A DNA stretch of 64,000 bases from Agrypnia vestita (GCA_016648135.1 JADDOH010008067.1:62001-126000); one strand, 5' to 3'. Positions 22,240 to 34,121 are shown, numbered from the stretch's first letter. Numbers and translations: made by a program. The notes: generated by a model not told the origin, from the sequence alone.

Positions 22240-23527
22240 TATTAGGTCCTTACATATGAAATTGGCGTTTTGCCGTACTGGCAAATTTGATCTCAAATAT
22301 CTTCTCTTTGGTTAGGAATTCCAAATCCAAATTTATACAGCTATTTACTCATGTATTTTTGTTTTGAAAATTATAATTCATTTGTTTTTTCCTCAATTGT
22401 TTTTTTCTTTGCGTCACTCAGTTTACAAAATGAAAAACTTGAAATATCGCGTTATTTACGAGTACGAGTTCTACCGTGGCACCAGTGCTGCAGAAACGGC
22501 TCGAAGAATTAATGATGTGTATGGCGACGGTGCCGCAAAAGAAAACACAGTGCGTTTTTGGTTCCAACGTTTTCGTTCTGGAAATTTCGACCTGCAGAAC
22601 AAGCCCCGTGGACGGCCGGAGACCAAAGTTGATAATGAAGAATTGAAGGCTATTGTGGAAGCGGATCCATCGCAAACCACATCCGAGTTAGCTGCAGGCT
22701 GCGGTGTTAGTGATAAAACTGTTTTAATCCACTTGAAGCAAATTGGTAAGGTGAAAAAGCTTGAAAGGTGGGTACCTCACGAATTGAGTGAAGCAAATTA
22801 ACAAACGCGCGTTGACTGCTGCGTTGTATTACTCAACCGGCACAATAATGAAGGGATTTTAAATCGAATCATTACCTGTGATGAAAAGTGGATCCTGTAC
22901 GATAATCGGAAACGCTCATCGCAATGGCTGAACCCTGCCGAACCAGCCAAACCATGCCCCAAGCGAAAATTGACTCCAAAAAGTTACTTGTGAGCGTTTG
23001 GTGGACTAGTGCTGGTGTCGTTCACTACAGCTTTCTTAAGTCTGGCCAGACGATTACGACAGATGTCTATTGTCAGCAACTGCAAACCATGATGGAAAAG
23101 CTAGCTGCTAAACAACCGAGGCTGGTTAATCGCTCTAGGCCACTGCTGCTTCATGATAACGCTAGACCACACACTGCACAACAGACGGCTACCAAATTAG
23201 AGGAGCTTCAATTGGAATGTCTAAGACATCCACCGTACTCTCCGGACCTTGCCCCAACAGATAACCATTTTTTTCGAAATTTGGATAACTTCTTGCAAAG
23301 GAAAAAATTCAACTCCGATGGGGCAGTCCAAACCGCCTTCAAAGATTTTATTGATTCCCTTCCGAATGGTTTTTTTAGTAAAGGGATCGATGAACTACCT
23401 ATGAGATGGCTAAAGTGCATAGATAGCAATGGTACATATTTTGATTAAATAAATATATTATAATAAAAAAAATCGGCTTTATGTTCCTCCCATACTAAAC
23501 GCCAATTTCATATGTAAGGACCTAATA
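22240..23527 (+). mobile_element. Complete mariner element with perfect 29-bp inverted repeats
   Basis: Terminal inverted repeats at 22242-22270 and 23497-23525 (beginning TTAGGTCCTTACATATGAAA) are identical over 29 bp and are flanked by TA duplications (22240-22241, 23526-23527). The 1284-bp length is that of a full mariner. It encloses a transposase gene carrying two inactivating mutations. It sits in sense orientation in the large Beat-like intron. Confidence 0.95.
22430..23448 (+). pseudogene. Mariner transposase (DD34D), disrupted by one stop and one frameshift
   Basis: Cut-and-paste transposase. The likely start is the Met at 22430 (KNLKYRVIYEYEFYRG), as the upstream codons to 22364 are unlike the family. 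The N-terminal DNA-binding helices include NTVRFWFQRFRSGNFDL and GRP near 22610, then WVPHELSEAN. A TAA at 22799-22801 interrupts the frame, but homology continues in the same frame through ITCDEKW (first Asp). Near 22977-22982 loss of one A in an A-run shifts the frame, and the rest is open to 23448: VWWTSAGVVHYSFL, LLHDNARPHT (second Asp) and YSPDLAPTDNHFF (third Asp, 34 residues between, hence DD34D). The usual Tyr after the third Asp is Asn. Cecropia/irritans-type relatives such as the human SETMAR transposase share the motifs. It cannot make active enzyme but keeps ends that might be mobilised in trans. Confidence 0.9.
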
Positions 23528-24416
23528 ATTTGAAAAAGGTTTATTTAATGATAATTTATCACTTTTTACTAAAAAAAACAATGAAAGGTTACAAAAAATC
23601 TTTTAGTATGAATTGTAATTAACCATGTACAAATGAATTAACAAATGTTTTTACAGAAAAGTGGTAGTCTTTCACTCGGGGTATAATGTCTGCACTAATT
23701 GATTTGTTTCTAGCTGTACAGCACCGTAAGTTCAATAGTACCTACTGTTCAATATCTGTATTACATATAAGGGGAATGAAAGCAAAGGTAGTAATATCTT
23801 AATGAGGTGTTTCTGAGATAAGTACAAACAACCTGTCACAAAATTGGATATATGTATTTGCTATATTTTAGTCTAAAGTCAATATTAACTTACATTATAG
23901 TATACTTCATATTGAAGTGATTGATTTAAGGGGGTATTGCTCTCTTTGCTTTTAATAATGATTTTAAAACATGATTTTAGGGTAAAGAGCTTTATATATA
24001 TATATATATATATATTTCCTATAAAATTTTAAATTTAGTATATACTAAATCAGTAATACTCGGTGACTGTATTCAAAAATTTTTTTTTGACATTGCTGCC
24101 TTTGCTTTTATATCCCTCACATATATTTATCAAACCATTGGCAACACTGCACAGTAAATGGTACCCACATCTTACCCAGGACCCTTTTACGAGCAAAAAC
24201 TCCCACATCGGTCCTGCTCATTCGTCACCCGGTAGTCATTTTTTAACCCACTAACAAGACCGCGCCGTCCCGCACCGGTCGCACGAACCGGCGCGAGGCG
24301 GCGCGGCCGCACATCTAAAACCACGCACTGCGCGTCACAGGTGGTGCAATTTAATTTAGCACCGCACGGAGCATTCCAACCTTGCGACCCCATAAACCGA
24401 TCCCCTCTGACGACAG
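23528..24416 (+). other. Intron sequence of the Beat-like gene
   Basis: AT-rich, with a (TA)n run at 23993-24014. From about 24255 GC rises sharply toward the exon at 24417. No independent gene is supported. Confidence 0.5.
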
Positions 24417-24692
24417 GTGGACCCCGCGCTGTCGCGCAGCTACACGCGGCCGGCGCCGCTGTACCGCGGGCGCAAGCGGCACCGCGCCGCGCGCAGCCGC
24501 CCGCACCCCACGGGGCACCCGCGCCCGCTGCAGCCCACCGTGCGCCCGCTGCAGCGCACCGCCAGCCCCAACGACGTGGGCGGCCCGCAGTTCGACGCCA
24601 ACGGCACCAAAGTAGGCAAGAGTTGCTCGGCCAGGGAGGTTTACGGGGGCGTGGACCACTACCACAGGCACTCGGCTAGGGACACGCCGCAG
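24417..24692 (+). CDS. GC-rich phase-0 exon, possible cassette exon of the Beat-like gene
   Basis: After an acceptor (CTGACGACAG) the frame reads VDPALSRSYTRPAPLYRGRK, an Arg/His/Pro-rich middle, then SPNDVGGPQFDANGTK and CSAREVYGGVDHYHRH. Of the first 65 codons all but the last end in G or C, which identifies the frame over two competing open frames. It begins in phase 0, like the boundary between exons 16494-16627 and 29536-29755, so it can be inserted or used alternatively; WFINGIK followed by VDPALSRSY resembles the corresponding Beat region. The end is uncertain: donors are possible at 24612 (GTAGGC) and 24693 (GTGCGG), or the frame may run to a stop at 24818. It could belong to a different gene. 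Confidence 0.55.
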
Positions 24693-26400
24693 GTGCGGTC
24701 AAGCCGCTCAGCATGGACATCGAGCCTCCATCCTCACCACGCTTCATCACCGACACGCGTCTCTGTCATTCAGCGCTTTCATTCACATCACGTAGCGCAA
24801 CACTCTAGTGCAATATAGAGACTGGTAATGCAGTAGACTCACGATTATCTGAGGCGGTAGGATAAAAACGAATAATCTAGGCAAGACATCCGAAAATCCG
24901 ATGGGACCGATGAAAAATTTACACACGACTTCAAATTATAGAAATTATGAAAAAATACACATGATCACATTATAATTACTTTGGCCTCCTAGATGTTGCT
25001 ATTACACTTCTTCTGTTCAACTAGCACATTTTACATGAGGCGCTGTCGGGTTACGTGGCACAAAAATATAAAACTGAGTTTATAAAAAGGGATAATAAAA
25101 AATTCAAAAAATCAAATTCAAAACACATCACTTAAGTAGGTATTTCAATAAATAAATAATTGAACACGCCGGGACGCTTTCCCGTTGGTGTCAAAATTAT
25201 TGACTAGGTTTACGGAAATTACACGATTCGTTTTGTTTACAATTTTGAAATTCTGCGTGTTCATGACTTCACTTATTTTGCATAAATATAATTAACGTAT
25301 TATTTAGTTGATTGAAAACATAGTTTTTAAAGAATTGCTTAATATTAATACATATATTTTATTGTCCCGTTTAATCCACAATCAGGTTAATGCTATCCCG
25401 GATAATAAGGAGTCTGCTGTAATATGTTACATTGCATTGGTTTTTCATCTGGCTTTGAATGTCACAAATCATAGATTTTCTCCAAATTACATCATTCTTT
25501 AGGAATATCATTCAATGTGAAATCATCCATTTTCAACACTTCTATTACATCTCCATGCTCATAATTCACAACAGAAGAATAATGAAAACATGATTTTTTT
25601 AAATAAAAATATCCTTTTGGTCATATTTTTCATTGAAACTATATTTATAATTCAACCGAACCAAAACATTTTTGAGCGTACCAAAAGGTTAGAAATTCAC
25701 ATTAGTCAATTTTTTGTGGTACTCTGAAATTTGTGGTCCAATTTTTTAAATAATACTTTTAAAATATGTCTAATTTCATGAACCAGTAAATTATACGTTG
25801 AAAAAAGAATAATAATACACATTATATATCCATATTTTTATTCAAGACAGCGATTCTGGTAGTAAGATATATCTTATTTATCTTAAATAATGATAAAACA
25901 TAAATTTACTTGTCTGTCTGTGGTCCACACCTTTGTTAACCGTTTAAATTACTGTTCATTAGATAATTCAAACTGATTAAGATTCCACAACATTATCTTT
26001 CATAAAATTTTTGTTTTTATTTCAGCAAAAATAAATAATTTTATATTTTTGGAATGTTCCATTTATCACCATGCACTTGCTTAAATTGTATCTTTACATA
26101 TATGTGTGTTGTAGTTGTGTGTATTTGTGATAAATATAAAATGTTTAAATTATTTTTAGAAAATTTTTTATATTTAAAAAAAACCGAATCGCAGAATGCA
26201 TTCATATCAATTTTAATATACCTTAACGCGTATTTCAAGAAAAACAAAATTTATTTGCTCATATATCGGGGTGAGTTTCTTTTTGCTAGACTATTAGGGC
26301 AGCTAATTAAATAACAAGATTTGGGGTTGTCTTCTAGCTTTGAAAATAATGTCAATAAATTAATAATATATAATTAATTATACTCACCCTACCCTTCTAC
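24693..26400. other. AT-rich non-coding sequence
   Basis: Apart from the possible exon extension to 24818, I see no gene or recognisable element. Short frames such as 26041-26314 are chance AT-rich frames on both strands. Confidence 0.5.
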
Positions 26401-26448
26401 ACATCAATTCGAAACTAAACTTAAAGTTAAACGAAACTTAACTTAAAG

Positions 26449-26581
26449 CCCACAGGTTGAAAATTGAGTAAATTTTATTGCTGTAACCTTCGGTGACATG
26501 CGTATAAAAAGAGGTCAATAAAACTTTACCGCTCATCGACCCTTTCTGAAAATGAACTTCAAAGATTTTTTAACCTGTGGG
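26449..26581. mobile_element. Short MITE with CCCACAGGTT ends
   Basis: CCCACAGGTTGAAAATTGAG at 26449 is inverted as GATTTTTTAACCTGTGGG ending at 26581. The 133-bp interval has no coding capacity. The ends do not match other repeats in the window. Confidence 0.6.
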
Positions 26582-29260
26582 ATTTTATTTTATTGATGTC
26601 AACCGTTTATAAGGCGACCATTTCTTCATCAGTGCCACACCATATATTTTTTTATATGCATGTCTATTCTATTAACAATAATATAATTAAGTGTTACGTG
26701 CTAAGACTACTTCAACATTCTTTTTTACTTTAAACATAGTTTTCAAGTATCGTTTGATGTGATAGATTATTTCAAAAACCGAAATAATAACGAATAGATG
26801 ATGCTTGTTAAAAAATTAGTATCTGTTCATTTTGTTATATTTTTATTATTAATCTTAGATTAATTTATATGAAAGTTAATTCCAGTGTTAATTAAACAAT
26901 GAAATATGAATCAATTATTTTTTGAATTCACTCTTTTTGAAGCATGCATTAATATTTTCCTATTCTTTTGTAGCAGTATTATCGAATATGTTTATCAATA
27001 GCGAAGTTGACTCATGTCTAACTAAATGTGCTTTAAAAGTTTTTGAAAACAAATAAAATACTAACAAAGTCTCTGGGACACGAATAAAACATTGAACACC
27101 TGTCACCTGGCGTACATCTTTCGAACGATTTTGAAAAAGAATGTGATTGAAAAGGGAAAAGCAATCCAACCTTATGTCCCATTCACGTTATGTTTCCTTT
27201 AAAGATCAATGTATGTAAAAATATTCAGCAAAATACATTCACGTGGATAGATCACACGCTAAAGGCACAAATACAGTATGTACTTATGCGTACTCATTTC
27301 TTGAAATCTCATTCTCTGGATTATGATCTCCATGCCGAATTTACACCTGATGATTTTTTCACCGACTTTGATGTATGTCGTATTTTGTATTGTTGCCAAT
27401 ATTTAATAACCAAATGAATAATATTTGATGATACTTTAATATGTACCATAGATCATTTTTCCCTAATTTTTTGTGTGTGTGTGATTTATTACTTATTTAT
27501 GTTCTTCAAAAAAATTTTTCCAAATTTTTCAAATTAATTTTTCCCTACTTTTTTGTGTATGTGTGTGATTTATTATTTATTTATGTTCTTCAAAAAAAAA
27601 CCGACTAGAAAATTTGTCTATGTGAATTTTCTTCTAATATTTTGAAAGTTTCAGCTCTTTTTAAGCAAAATAATAATAATATAAATAATTACAAGAAGAA
27701 AGGAAGAATTATTTTTGAGGTGAAATGATATGAAATGTTTGTTAATAATATTAATAAAATTAATGATAGAATCAGAAGACTCAAACGATCCATTTTAATT
27801 TCTAACACGCTGTGTAGTGTAGTACATAACTATAAATGAAAGACATAGGTATTTTCTTGTTGCGTTCTCTATATAGCAGTGCGCCGGGCGCTATTCGTAT
27901 ACAATAACGATCTTTAGAGTGCGTTTTTCGTGCCAGTTTTTACCTCGTAACCTATAATAATCTTAAAAGTAGCCTAAAGAAACTTTTTTGTTCATTAAAG
28001 CATAATTTTGCTTGTCACATTACTAAACTGTTTTTATAAGAGTAAAATATAATTGAAATTTCGTTGTTAAAAATTAATTTAAATGTATTTTTTATATCAA
28101 TATAGGCATTTCAGATAGATTAAATCTAGGGTAGGCAAAATATTGCGCAAAATTTTTGCAGACAAGTAATTTCCACAAAGATTTGTCCAAGGAGAGCACT
28201 TTATGCACTCTCCTTAATGGTTTTGGGGAAATATAACTTTGATAATAAATCATTTTGAAAGTCGTCGAGGGGTATTACGATATTTTATTTTACTATCTGC
28301 AAAACACTTGTGGAAACGAACTTTCTTTATTGTTTTATTTTGTATAACCCATCTGCAAAATTTGACCATTTTAAAAGTTAGATTAGAAATAAGTACACTG
28401 TACGGGCATTGCTTTAAGCAATATGATATGAAATTCCTAAAATTAATCGATAAAATACTAGGACAAGCTCTGCAAATATCTTATCTCCTTTATCTTTACT
28501 CTGCTTATATATTATATTATCTAGATATTTGATTTCTAAATACTTAAATGTCCTTATTTCGATCTCGGACAAACGTGCACTAGAGAAAATTGCATTAGTC
28601 ACAATTTTTTTCAATAATTTTATATGTACCAAATTTCCACCTAAGTTACCCAATCCCTCAATTAAGACAATCGTCTTGCATTTTGAGCAAAATTCATAAT
28701 TTTTCACCATGTCTTCTCTTGCGTTTTGCTTCACATGTATGGAGAGATATTATTTTAAAATTTACTCATCAGACTCCATAATATACCTATTTTTAATTCA
28801 TATATCCTTTTAAAATGATATTAACTAAGTTAGTAAACCAAATAACAAATAACGAAATCTACGAAGTTTTAAAAATTAAGAAAATAATATGGACAATTGA
28901 CATATTTTTTCAATAATATTGCAAACTAAACAATTTTTTTAAATTTATTAAAATTATTGAAAAATCTATCAAATTGCTTACTTATAATTGATGTATTAAA
29001 AACACTGTATTTTTAAAAAAATTTTTCACAATTTCAACTCAATCTTGCCGAAATTCAACATTAAAATTTGGCAAACGTGTAAAAGGGGTCTTTATTTATC
29101 TTTATTCATTAGTAGCAAATATTATGGATGCCGACAGTTCAACGATATTACTGAGATTATTTACCAACCCAAAATTAATGTCCATAATTGGCAAGTAAAT
29201 GTTATAAAATTAAATTTTTAAATGTAGGCATGTTTTGTCCCCAGAGAAATGATTAATTAA
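26582..29260. other. AT-rich sequence with a tandem duplication
   Basis: No supported gene. A unit of about 85 bp containing TTATTTATGTTCTTCAAAAA is duplicated at about 27455-27602. A 106-codon minus-strand frame (28414-28734; CSKCKTIVLIEGLGNLGG) is not recognised. Confidence 0.5.
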
Positions 29261-29261
29261 T

Positions 29262-29312
29262 CGAGTAAAATTATAGAAGTCTCATAGAGACAAAATTATT
29301 CATATGAGAAAT
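29262..29312 (+). repeat. End fragment of the AAGTGATCACTT repeat family
   Basis: AAAATTATAGAAGTCTCATA and GAGACAAAATTATTCATATG match the outer inverted-repeat module seen at 3481 and 45428. Confidence 0.45.
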
Positions 29313-29535
29313 GCGTATTCCATAAAAATACATTTATACATGCTTCTTTTATAAATAATTTCGCAACCTAAATTTCATGTGTTTTTCTCTTCCCTGTAAA
29401 ATTAAGTTTTTGCACAAAGACCCTTTTTGACTTACTGCCTTTAACGAGTCGTCGAAATTCAGTGTCTGTTGTATATTTTTGTATGTAATCGATATAAAAA
29501 ATACGTTAGAATATTAATGTTAGGAATTGTAACAG

Positions 29536-29755
29536 GTCGGGGAGGAGCCCGCCCTCCCCGCCTCGCCCGCCCACCGGCCCGGGCACCTGGTGCTGGGCGC
29601 GGCGCCGCGGCCGCCGGGCCAGCGGCTCAGTGTAGCGGTGTCCGCGCTGCGCCTCGCGGCCGGCGGGCGCCTGGCGCTCACCTGCCTGGCCACCATCCCC
29701 GCCTACCGGGGGCCCGCGGGCAGGTACGCGGACTCCAGAAACCACACCGTCATCG
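29536..29755 (+). CDS. beat: Beat-like Ig protein, exon with second half of second Ig domain
   Basis: The exon follows GGAATTGTAACAG and starts in phase 0 (VGEEPALPASPAHRP), as required after the exon ending at 16627. It continues GQRLSVAVSALRLAAGGRL and ALTCLATIPAYRGPAGRYAD, then SRNHTVI. GGRLALTCLATI holds the second Ig cysteine, and the preceding LSVAVSALRL matches the Beat pattern of a Ser/Leu strand before hF-x-G-x-L-x-L-x-C. It ends in phase 1 at a strong donor (GTGAGT at 29756). Third codon positions are almost all G or C, in contrast to flanking introns below one third GC. Competing frames lack Ig motifs. Confidence 0.75.
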
Positions 29756-31824
29756 GTGAGTCCACACTCTAAAGAAAACCAAGTATAATCAATTTAAGAC
29801 ATGCTTTTATACGCTTTCTTTGCGTACATTCGCAGATTCATCAACAGTACCCATGCAGTATCTCATATATATTAATCACGTTGTTTTAAAGACATTTATT
29901 TTTTATTTATCATAAAAAGTTTATAAAGTATTGTACAAAAACCTTTTTTTTATTTTTTTTTTTTATTTATCTAAATTATTTTTTACATAGAAAAGATAAA
30001 GGTAGTTGCTTAACTAGACTAGTCTGTTGTAAAGCAACTACTACCTGTACTGTTTTTGAAATTTAGTTAATAACTAGTGTATAATAAGTGTGTAATAATT
30101 ATAAAGAGCACTTAACAAATTCACTTAGATAGAGATAAAATCAAAACATATTATATATAATTCACGTCACATAGAAAAAAAAATCGAATCATATTTAGAG
30201 AAGGTATTTGAATTATAATACACACACAATAAAAACGATTTACAATAGAATCTAAGCTGTCACATTTGACACATTGCTTTCGTTTTTAAGTCTACCTACA
30301 TTTAGTAACCATTTTGTTAACTTCTGTTTAAATGAATATTTCACTTTTAACCCTTTAATGTCCGATGGCAATATATTGTACATTATATATTATTTATTAT
30401 TAATTTATTATATATTATTTATTCGTAAATTATTAGCAATTTATCGTAAAAGTGTATAGTGTAATTATGTCGTATTCAAAATGTTCAATGTAATGTGTGA
30501 TTTTCGAAAAGATCCCAAAATTATCTTTCTTTGTGCTCTAATGTCACTTCAGGACCATCTATTAGGGTAATTAATGACCTGGTGACCATTAATGATCTTT
30601 CTTTTAAAAAAATAATGAAATAAATAAAGATCAAAATAAAATTTCGAACGACACGTTCCTCGGCTTTTCCTGCGGCTCTTGATTGTGAGTGACGTGATTA
30701 TTCGTTTTAATGCAAATGAACAAATCACATCAACTTTGATTGCGTAATGTAAAGTTATCCACTTCATGTAAATGTTAATTTATCTAGTTGGAAAGTTGAT
30801 GAAAAATCAATCACAGATTCCACCGCAATACACAACAACAGACAGACAAAGAGAGTTGAAAAACCAAGAAGTAATGTTGCCTGACGTGAAAAATCAATGA
30901 CAGATTCCACCGCAATACACAACAAACAGACAGACAAAGAGAGTTGAAAAAACCAAGAAGTAATGTTGCCTGACGTGATATGTTCGGTAAAGATGAAATT
31001 TATTTAAAATTTCTTCTCCAGTGCTGTAAATTGAATTAACATTGCCTCTAATCATGTGAATGTCTATTTTAATGCACCAAATCCAGTACTTAGAAATACT
31101 TTTCTATAAGATGAATTATTAAAACCTTGCAGAATTAAACCAAAAGCGGGAACGCTTTCGGAAGAAAGCTTTTAATAATTATACACGTCTGTATAATCTA
31201 GATAACTATTAATACCTTACTACTGATATATGAGATAATATTATTTTGCATTAGTGTCCAATGCTTGCATAATTATTATTTGTTGCTGTTTTTTCGCACA
31301 CTTCAAGGTATAATGTATCTCTACATTTTTTTGTAATTTAAAAGATTGTGATATTTATGTATTTCAAAGAATTACTAAATGCTTATTTTTTACTTCTTGT
31401 ACGACAAATATTCGATCGAAAAATGATAGAAAAATGGAAGATTAGAGAATGCATAGCATCGGTAGGCATAAAAAATACAATTTTACTTTTATCAATTGCA
31501 TAATATATTGAAGAAACTCAATTTCCATGAGTCAAATTTTATTTATAAGGGGTTTATAAGTTATACAGATAAAAGCTTTCCACTTTTTCATCTTTACTGA
31601 AGAGTTTATATTTCACTTTTTATCAAGAAAATAAAATCTCTGAATTGATTATAAAAATGGTGGTGTTATAATTTTCGTCATACGGCTCAATGAGGTAATT
31701 TTTACTAATTACCTCAGTAATTAACTCAGGAATATGGTAATTTTTGCATGGAATTGATTGACATTATTTTTTTAATTGCAATTAGTAAAGTTAAAATTTG
31801 ACTATAATTTCCATACCCATTCAG
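29756..31824 (+). other. Intron of the Beat-like gene with a tandem duplication
   Basis: AT-rich. Contains an imperfect inverted repeat at 30001-30050 (GGTAGTTGCTT / AAGCAACTACTACC) and an 87-bp tandem duplication at 30801-30975 (listed separately). No other gene seen. Confidence 0.55.
30801..30975. repeat. 87-bp tandem duplication
   Basis: Two nearly identical units begin GAAAAATCAAT at 30801 and 30888 and share CAGATTCCACCGCAATACAC and GTAATGTTGCCTGACGTGA. They differ by a few substitutions and indels in A-runs, so the duplication is young. Confidence 0.85.
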
Positions 31825-31865
31825 CTCCTCTGCCGTGGCTGAGTGCCGTGCCCCGCTGCACGTAG
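31825..31865 (+). CDS. Possible alternative 3'-terminal exon of the Beat-like gene
   Basis: After an acceptor-like CATACCCATTCAG, a short GC-rich stretch entered in phase 1 reads APLPWLSAVPRCT and stops at TAG (31863-31865). The phase matches the donor at 29756. It would replace the exon at 32288 and give a short, weakly hydrophobic tail. A GC-rich island in AT-rich intron supports it, but such a short frame can arise by chance. Confidence 0.3.
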
Positions 31866-32055
31866 GGCCGAGAGAAAATCGAATGTCACGTTCTTATTAA
31901 GAAATTAAATATCTATAACGTAGCATATAAAATTTAGAAAAACATAATATTGTAAAATTGATATTATTTTTCCTTATTCTTTTATGAATGACTGTTTTAA
32001 ATAAATGACTCATCAGATTAAAAAACCGCTTGCTAAGTCATTGATATTTCATCAT

Positions 32056-32140
32056 TTAATAATAACATGACCTTTGCGAAGGCCAGAGAATGTTGCATGC
32101 AAATCTCAGCCATGGCGGAGGAGCTCTGCGGGAATGCACA
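32056..32140. other. Small GC-rich stretch in intron
   Basis: CATGGCGGAGGAGCTCTGCG near 32110 stands out from its surroundings, but no splice pair or frame consistent with the neighbouring exons was found. Confidence 0.25.
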
Positions 32141-32287
32141 CGACCCGGCGATTTTGTTTTTTTTTTCTCAAAATTTTCCAATATAACGATATTGGATATA
32201 TACCTTACTACCATTAATTTGTGTGATTTCTTATTGCATGTACAATCCCTTAACCTTCCTTTCTTCACCAAAGAAACTTCTTTTCAG

Positions 32288-32448
32288 TTGACGTGGTGGT
32301 AGCTGAGGAGCTGGAGCCAGAGCCAACGCAGCCCATAACGAAAGTGGCAAATGTAGGAATCAGGATATGCTTGTATAGTATTCTTCTATACGTACACGTC
32401 ATAATTGTTTCTATAGACGTCTTCTGGCAGGCGCTTTTCCCAAATTAA
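32288..32448 (+). CDS. beat: Beat-like Ig protein, probable 3'-terminal exon with hydrophobic C-terminus
   Basis: TTTCTTCTTTTCAG precedes the exon; entering in phase 1 it completes the codon from 29755 and reads DVVVAEELEPEPTQPITK, then VANVGIRICLYSILLYVHVI and IVSIDVFWQALFPN before TAA (32446-32448). The acidic linker followed by about 25 hydrophobic residues suggests a membrane anchor, which agrees with a surface Ig protein. However the hydrophobic part is AT-rich and could be read-through past a donor at AAT-GTAGGA (about 32351), in which case further exons lie downstream. The linker part is more certain than the tail. Confidence 0.6.
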
Positions 32449-33870
32449 TTTAACTTTGATACTGGCGTCAAACGGCATTCATCATGTAAAGAAAAAGCGA
32501 GATTCATAATTGTACTATAATTCTTTTTAAATAAATTATGTAAATAAATACAAAGTGAGCTCCAATTTGACATATTCATGATATATTGGTAAAATGACTG
32601 TGCCTTTTTGAAGGCGTTAAAAGTCGATGGGGTATTTAATTACAATATTGTTTTTGTAAACCCTTATTCAAATATAATTGTATTTTTTTTATTTAGTTTG
32701 AAAATTTGTAAAAGAAGCATGTATGTAATAATTTTTTTTATATATATTTGTTGAACATTGTTTAATCTAAATGAAACTTTCACATAAAACTCGCTTAATA
32801 TATACTCACAGCATCTTTTAATTAAATTTACTAAAAGACTTTAATGGAGATTTTAAATGAAATTTTATACATGGACAATAAAAATAGAATTTTTCGAATG
32901 TATTTTTATTTCACACAAGATACTGATTAAGGTTGGCCTAATTCATCGGCTAGACAATGCAGTGCGGAGTTTTGAAAAGTTTATTTTGGATACAGAGTTA
33001 TGTATACATTCCTTTATATTCTGTTATCGAAAATAAATCCTTTAATTAGTAATTCGGCTGGTGTGTGATTAAAATCTCAGCACCCATAACTACTGATTTT
33101 TTTTTAAATCAGAAAAATCTTGAAATTAATACGCAAGTAGTTTATAAATGAGTATTGACATACATGACTTCGATGGCTATCACATATTTAATCTGAAATG
33201 AGCCAACAATAAATTTTGATTATAATAAATAACACATTTAAATTGTGAAGTTACAATTTCAGAACAAAGTTCTGTGAAATTTTTAAAAACAAATGTGATA
33301 ATCAATTAATCATACAGAAAAATCAAATGAACGAAAAAATATTTGGCTACTACCCGGACTTGAACCACGAATCTAGATGCGTGTGTCCGATAAAATTGTT
33401 ACTTCACAATAAGAATGTGTTATTTAATACAATATGCGTATGAATGAAATTTCACAGGAAATCTTATTTTTCTTTTTATTATTTATGGATTTTAGTTGGT
33501 TCTGTTATTTTGTATTTACAGACAAAATTTCCACTTGTTCATGCTCATATGTAAGACTATGTGGCAATTAAAATGAGTATATTTTATTTAAGGGCCATTT
33601 CGCTGTCAATTTCAAATTTATTATAGCGTCGTTACCTTTAAAACATAATAAATCAGGTTTTATTATGTTCCTTTTCTTACATATGAAATAGAGAGTGTCT
33701 ATTGTGTGAAAATAATCATTCAAATAACATTTAATTGACAGGATATCCCCTCAAGTCAAATAATTAATTTGCTCTAGAATTGTCTTTAAATCGTTATTTT
33801 TATTGTCCTTGTAAGTACACAGCTAAATAAAATATTTAAAAATACATTATGCGCTGGGTGAAAGAATGTT

Positions 33871-33930
<60 letters not shown>
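33871..33930. repeat. (TA)n microsatellite
   Basis: Three adjacent runs of alternating TA separated by single breaks. Confidence 0.95.
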
Positions 33931-34031
33931 AATAAATGCATATGTACGTGATACAATAAAATTAAATTATGTGTAACTAATGTATTCACGACACGACATA
34001 CTTCAATCCAATTTAAAATAAACTGTAATTT

Positions 34032-34121
34032 ATAAAAATGAACTTTGTTTTCATCACTTGTGTATTGAAAAATATTAACATTTTTTAATATGCAAGTGGT
34101 GAAAACAAAGTTCATTTTTAT
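34032..34121. repeat. 90-bp hairpin repeat
   Basis: ATAAAAATGAACTTTGTTTT at the left is complemented by AAAACAAAGTTCATTTTTAT at the right, continuing inward through CATCACTTG / CAAGTGGTG. Probably a small foldback MITE. Confidence 0.75.

Noticed and set aside
24351..24671. Long Arg/Ala/Pro-rich open frames on both strands over 24341-24680
   Set aside because: They are shadows of the GC-rich exon at 24417. Only the 24417 frame shows the strong third-position G/C bias; the others put G/C bias at first or second positions.
29469..29759. 96-codon Gly/Ala/Pro-rich frame and a minus-strand frame at 29506-29745
   Set aside because: Shadows of the Beat-like exon 29536-29755. The Ig cysteine motif and splice phases support the other frame.
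33340..33400. tRNA-like sequence on the minus strand (GGTTCAAGTCCGGG)
   Set aside because: Only the B-box-like word is present. No A box or cloverleaf pairing was found, so it is at most a SINE relic.
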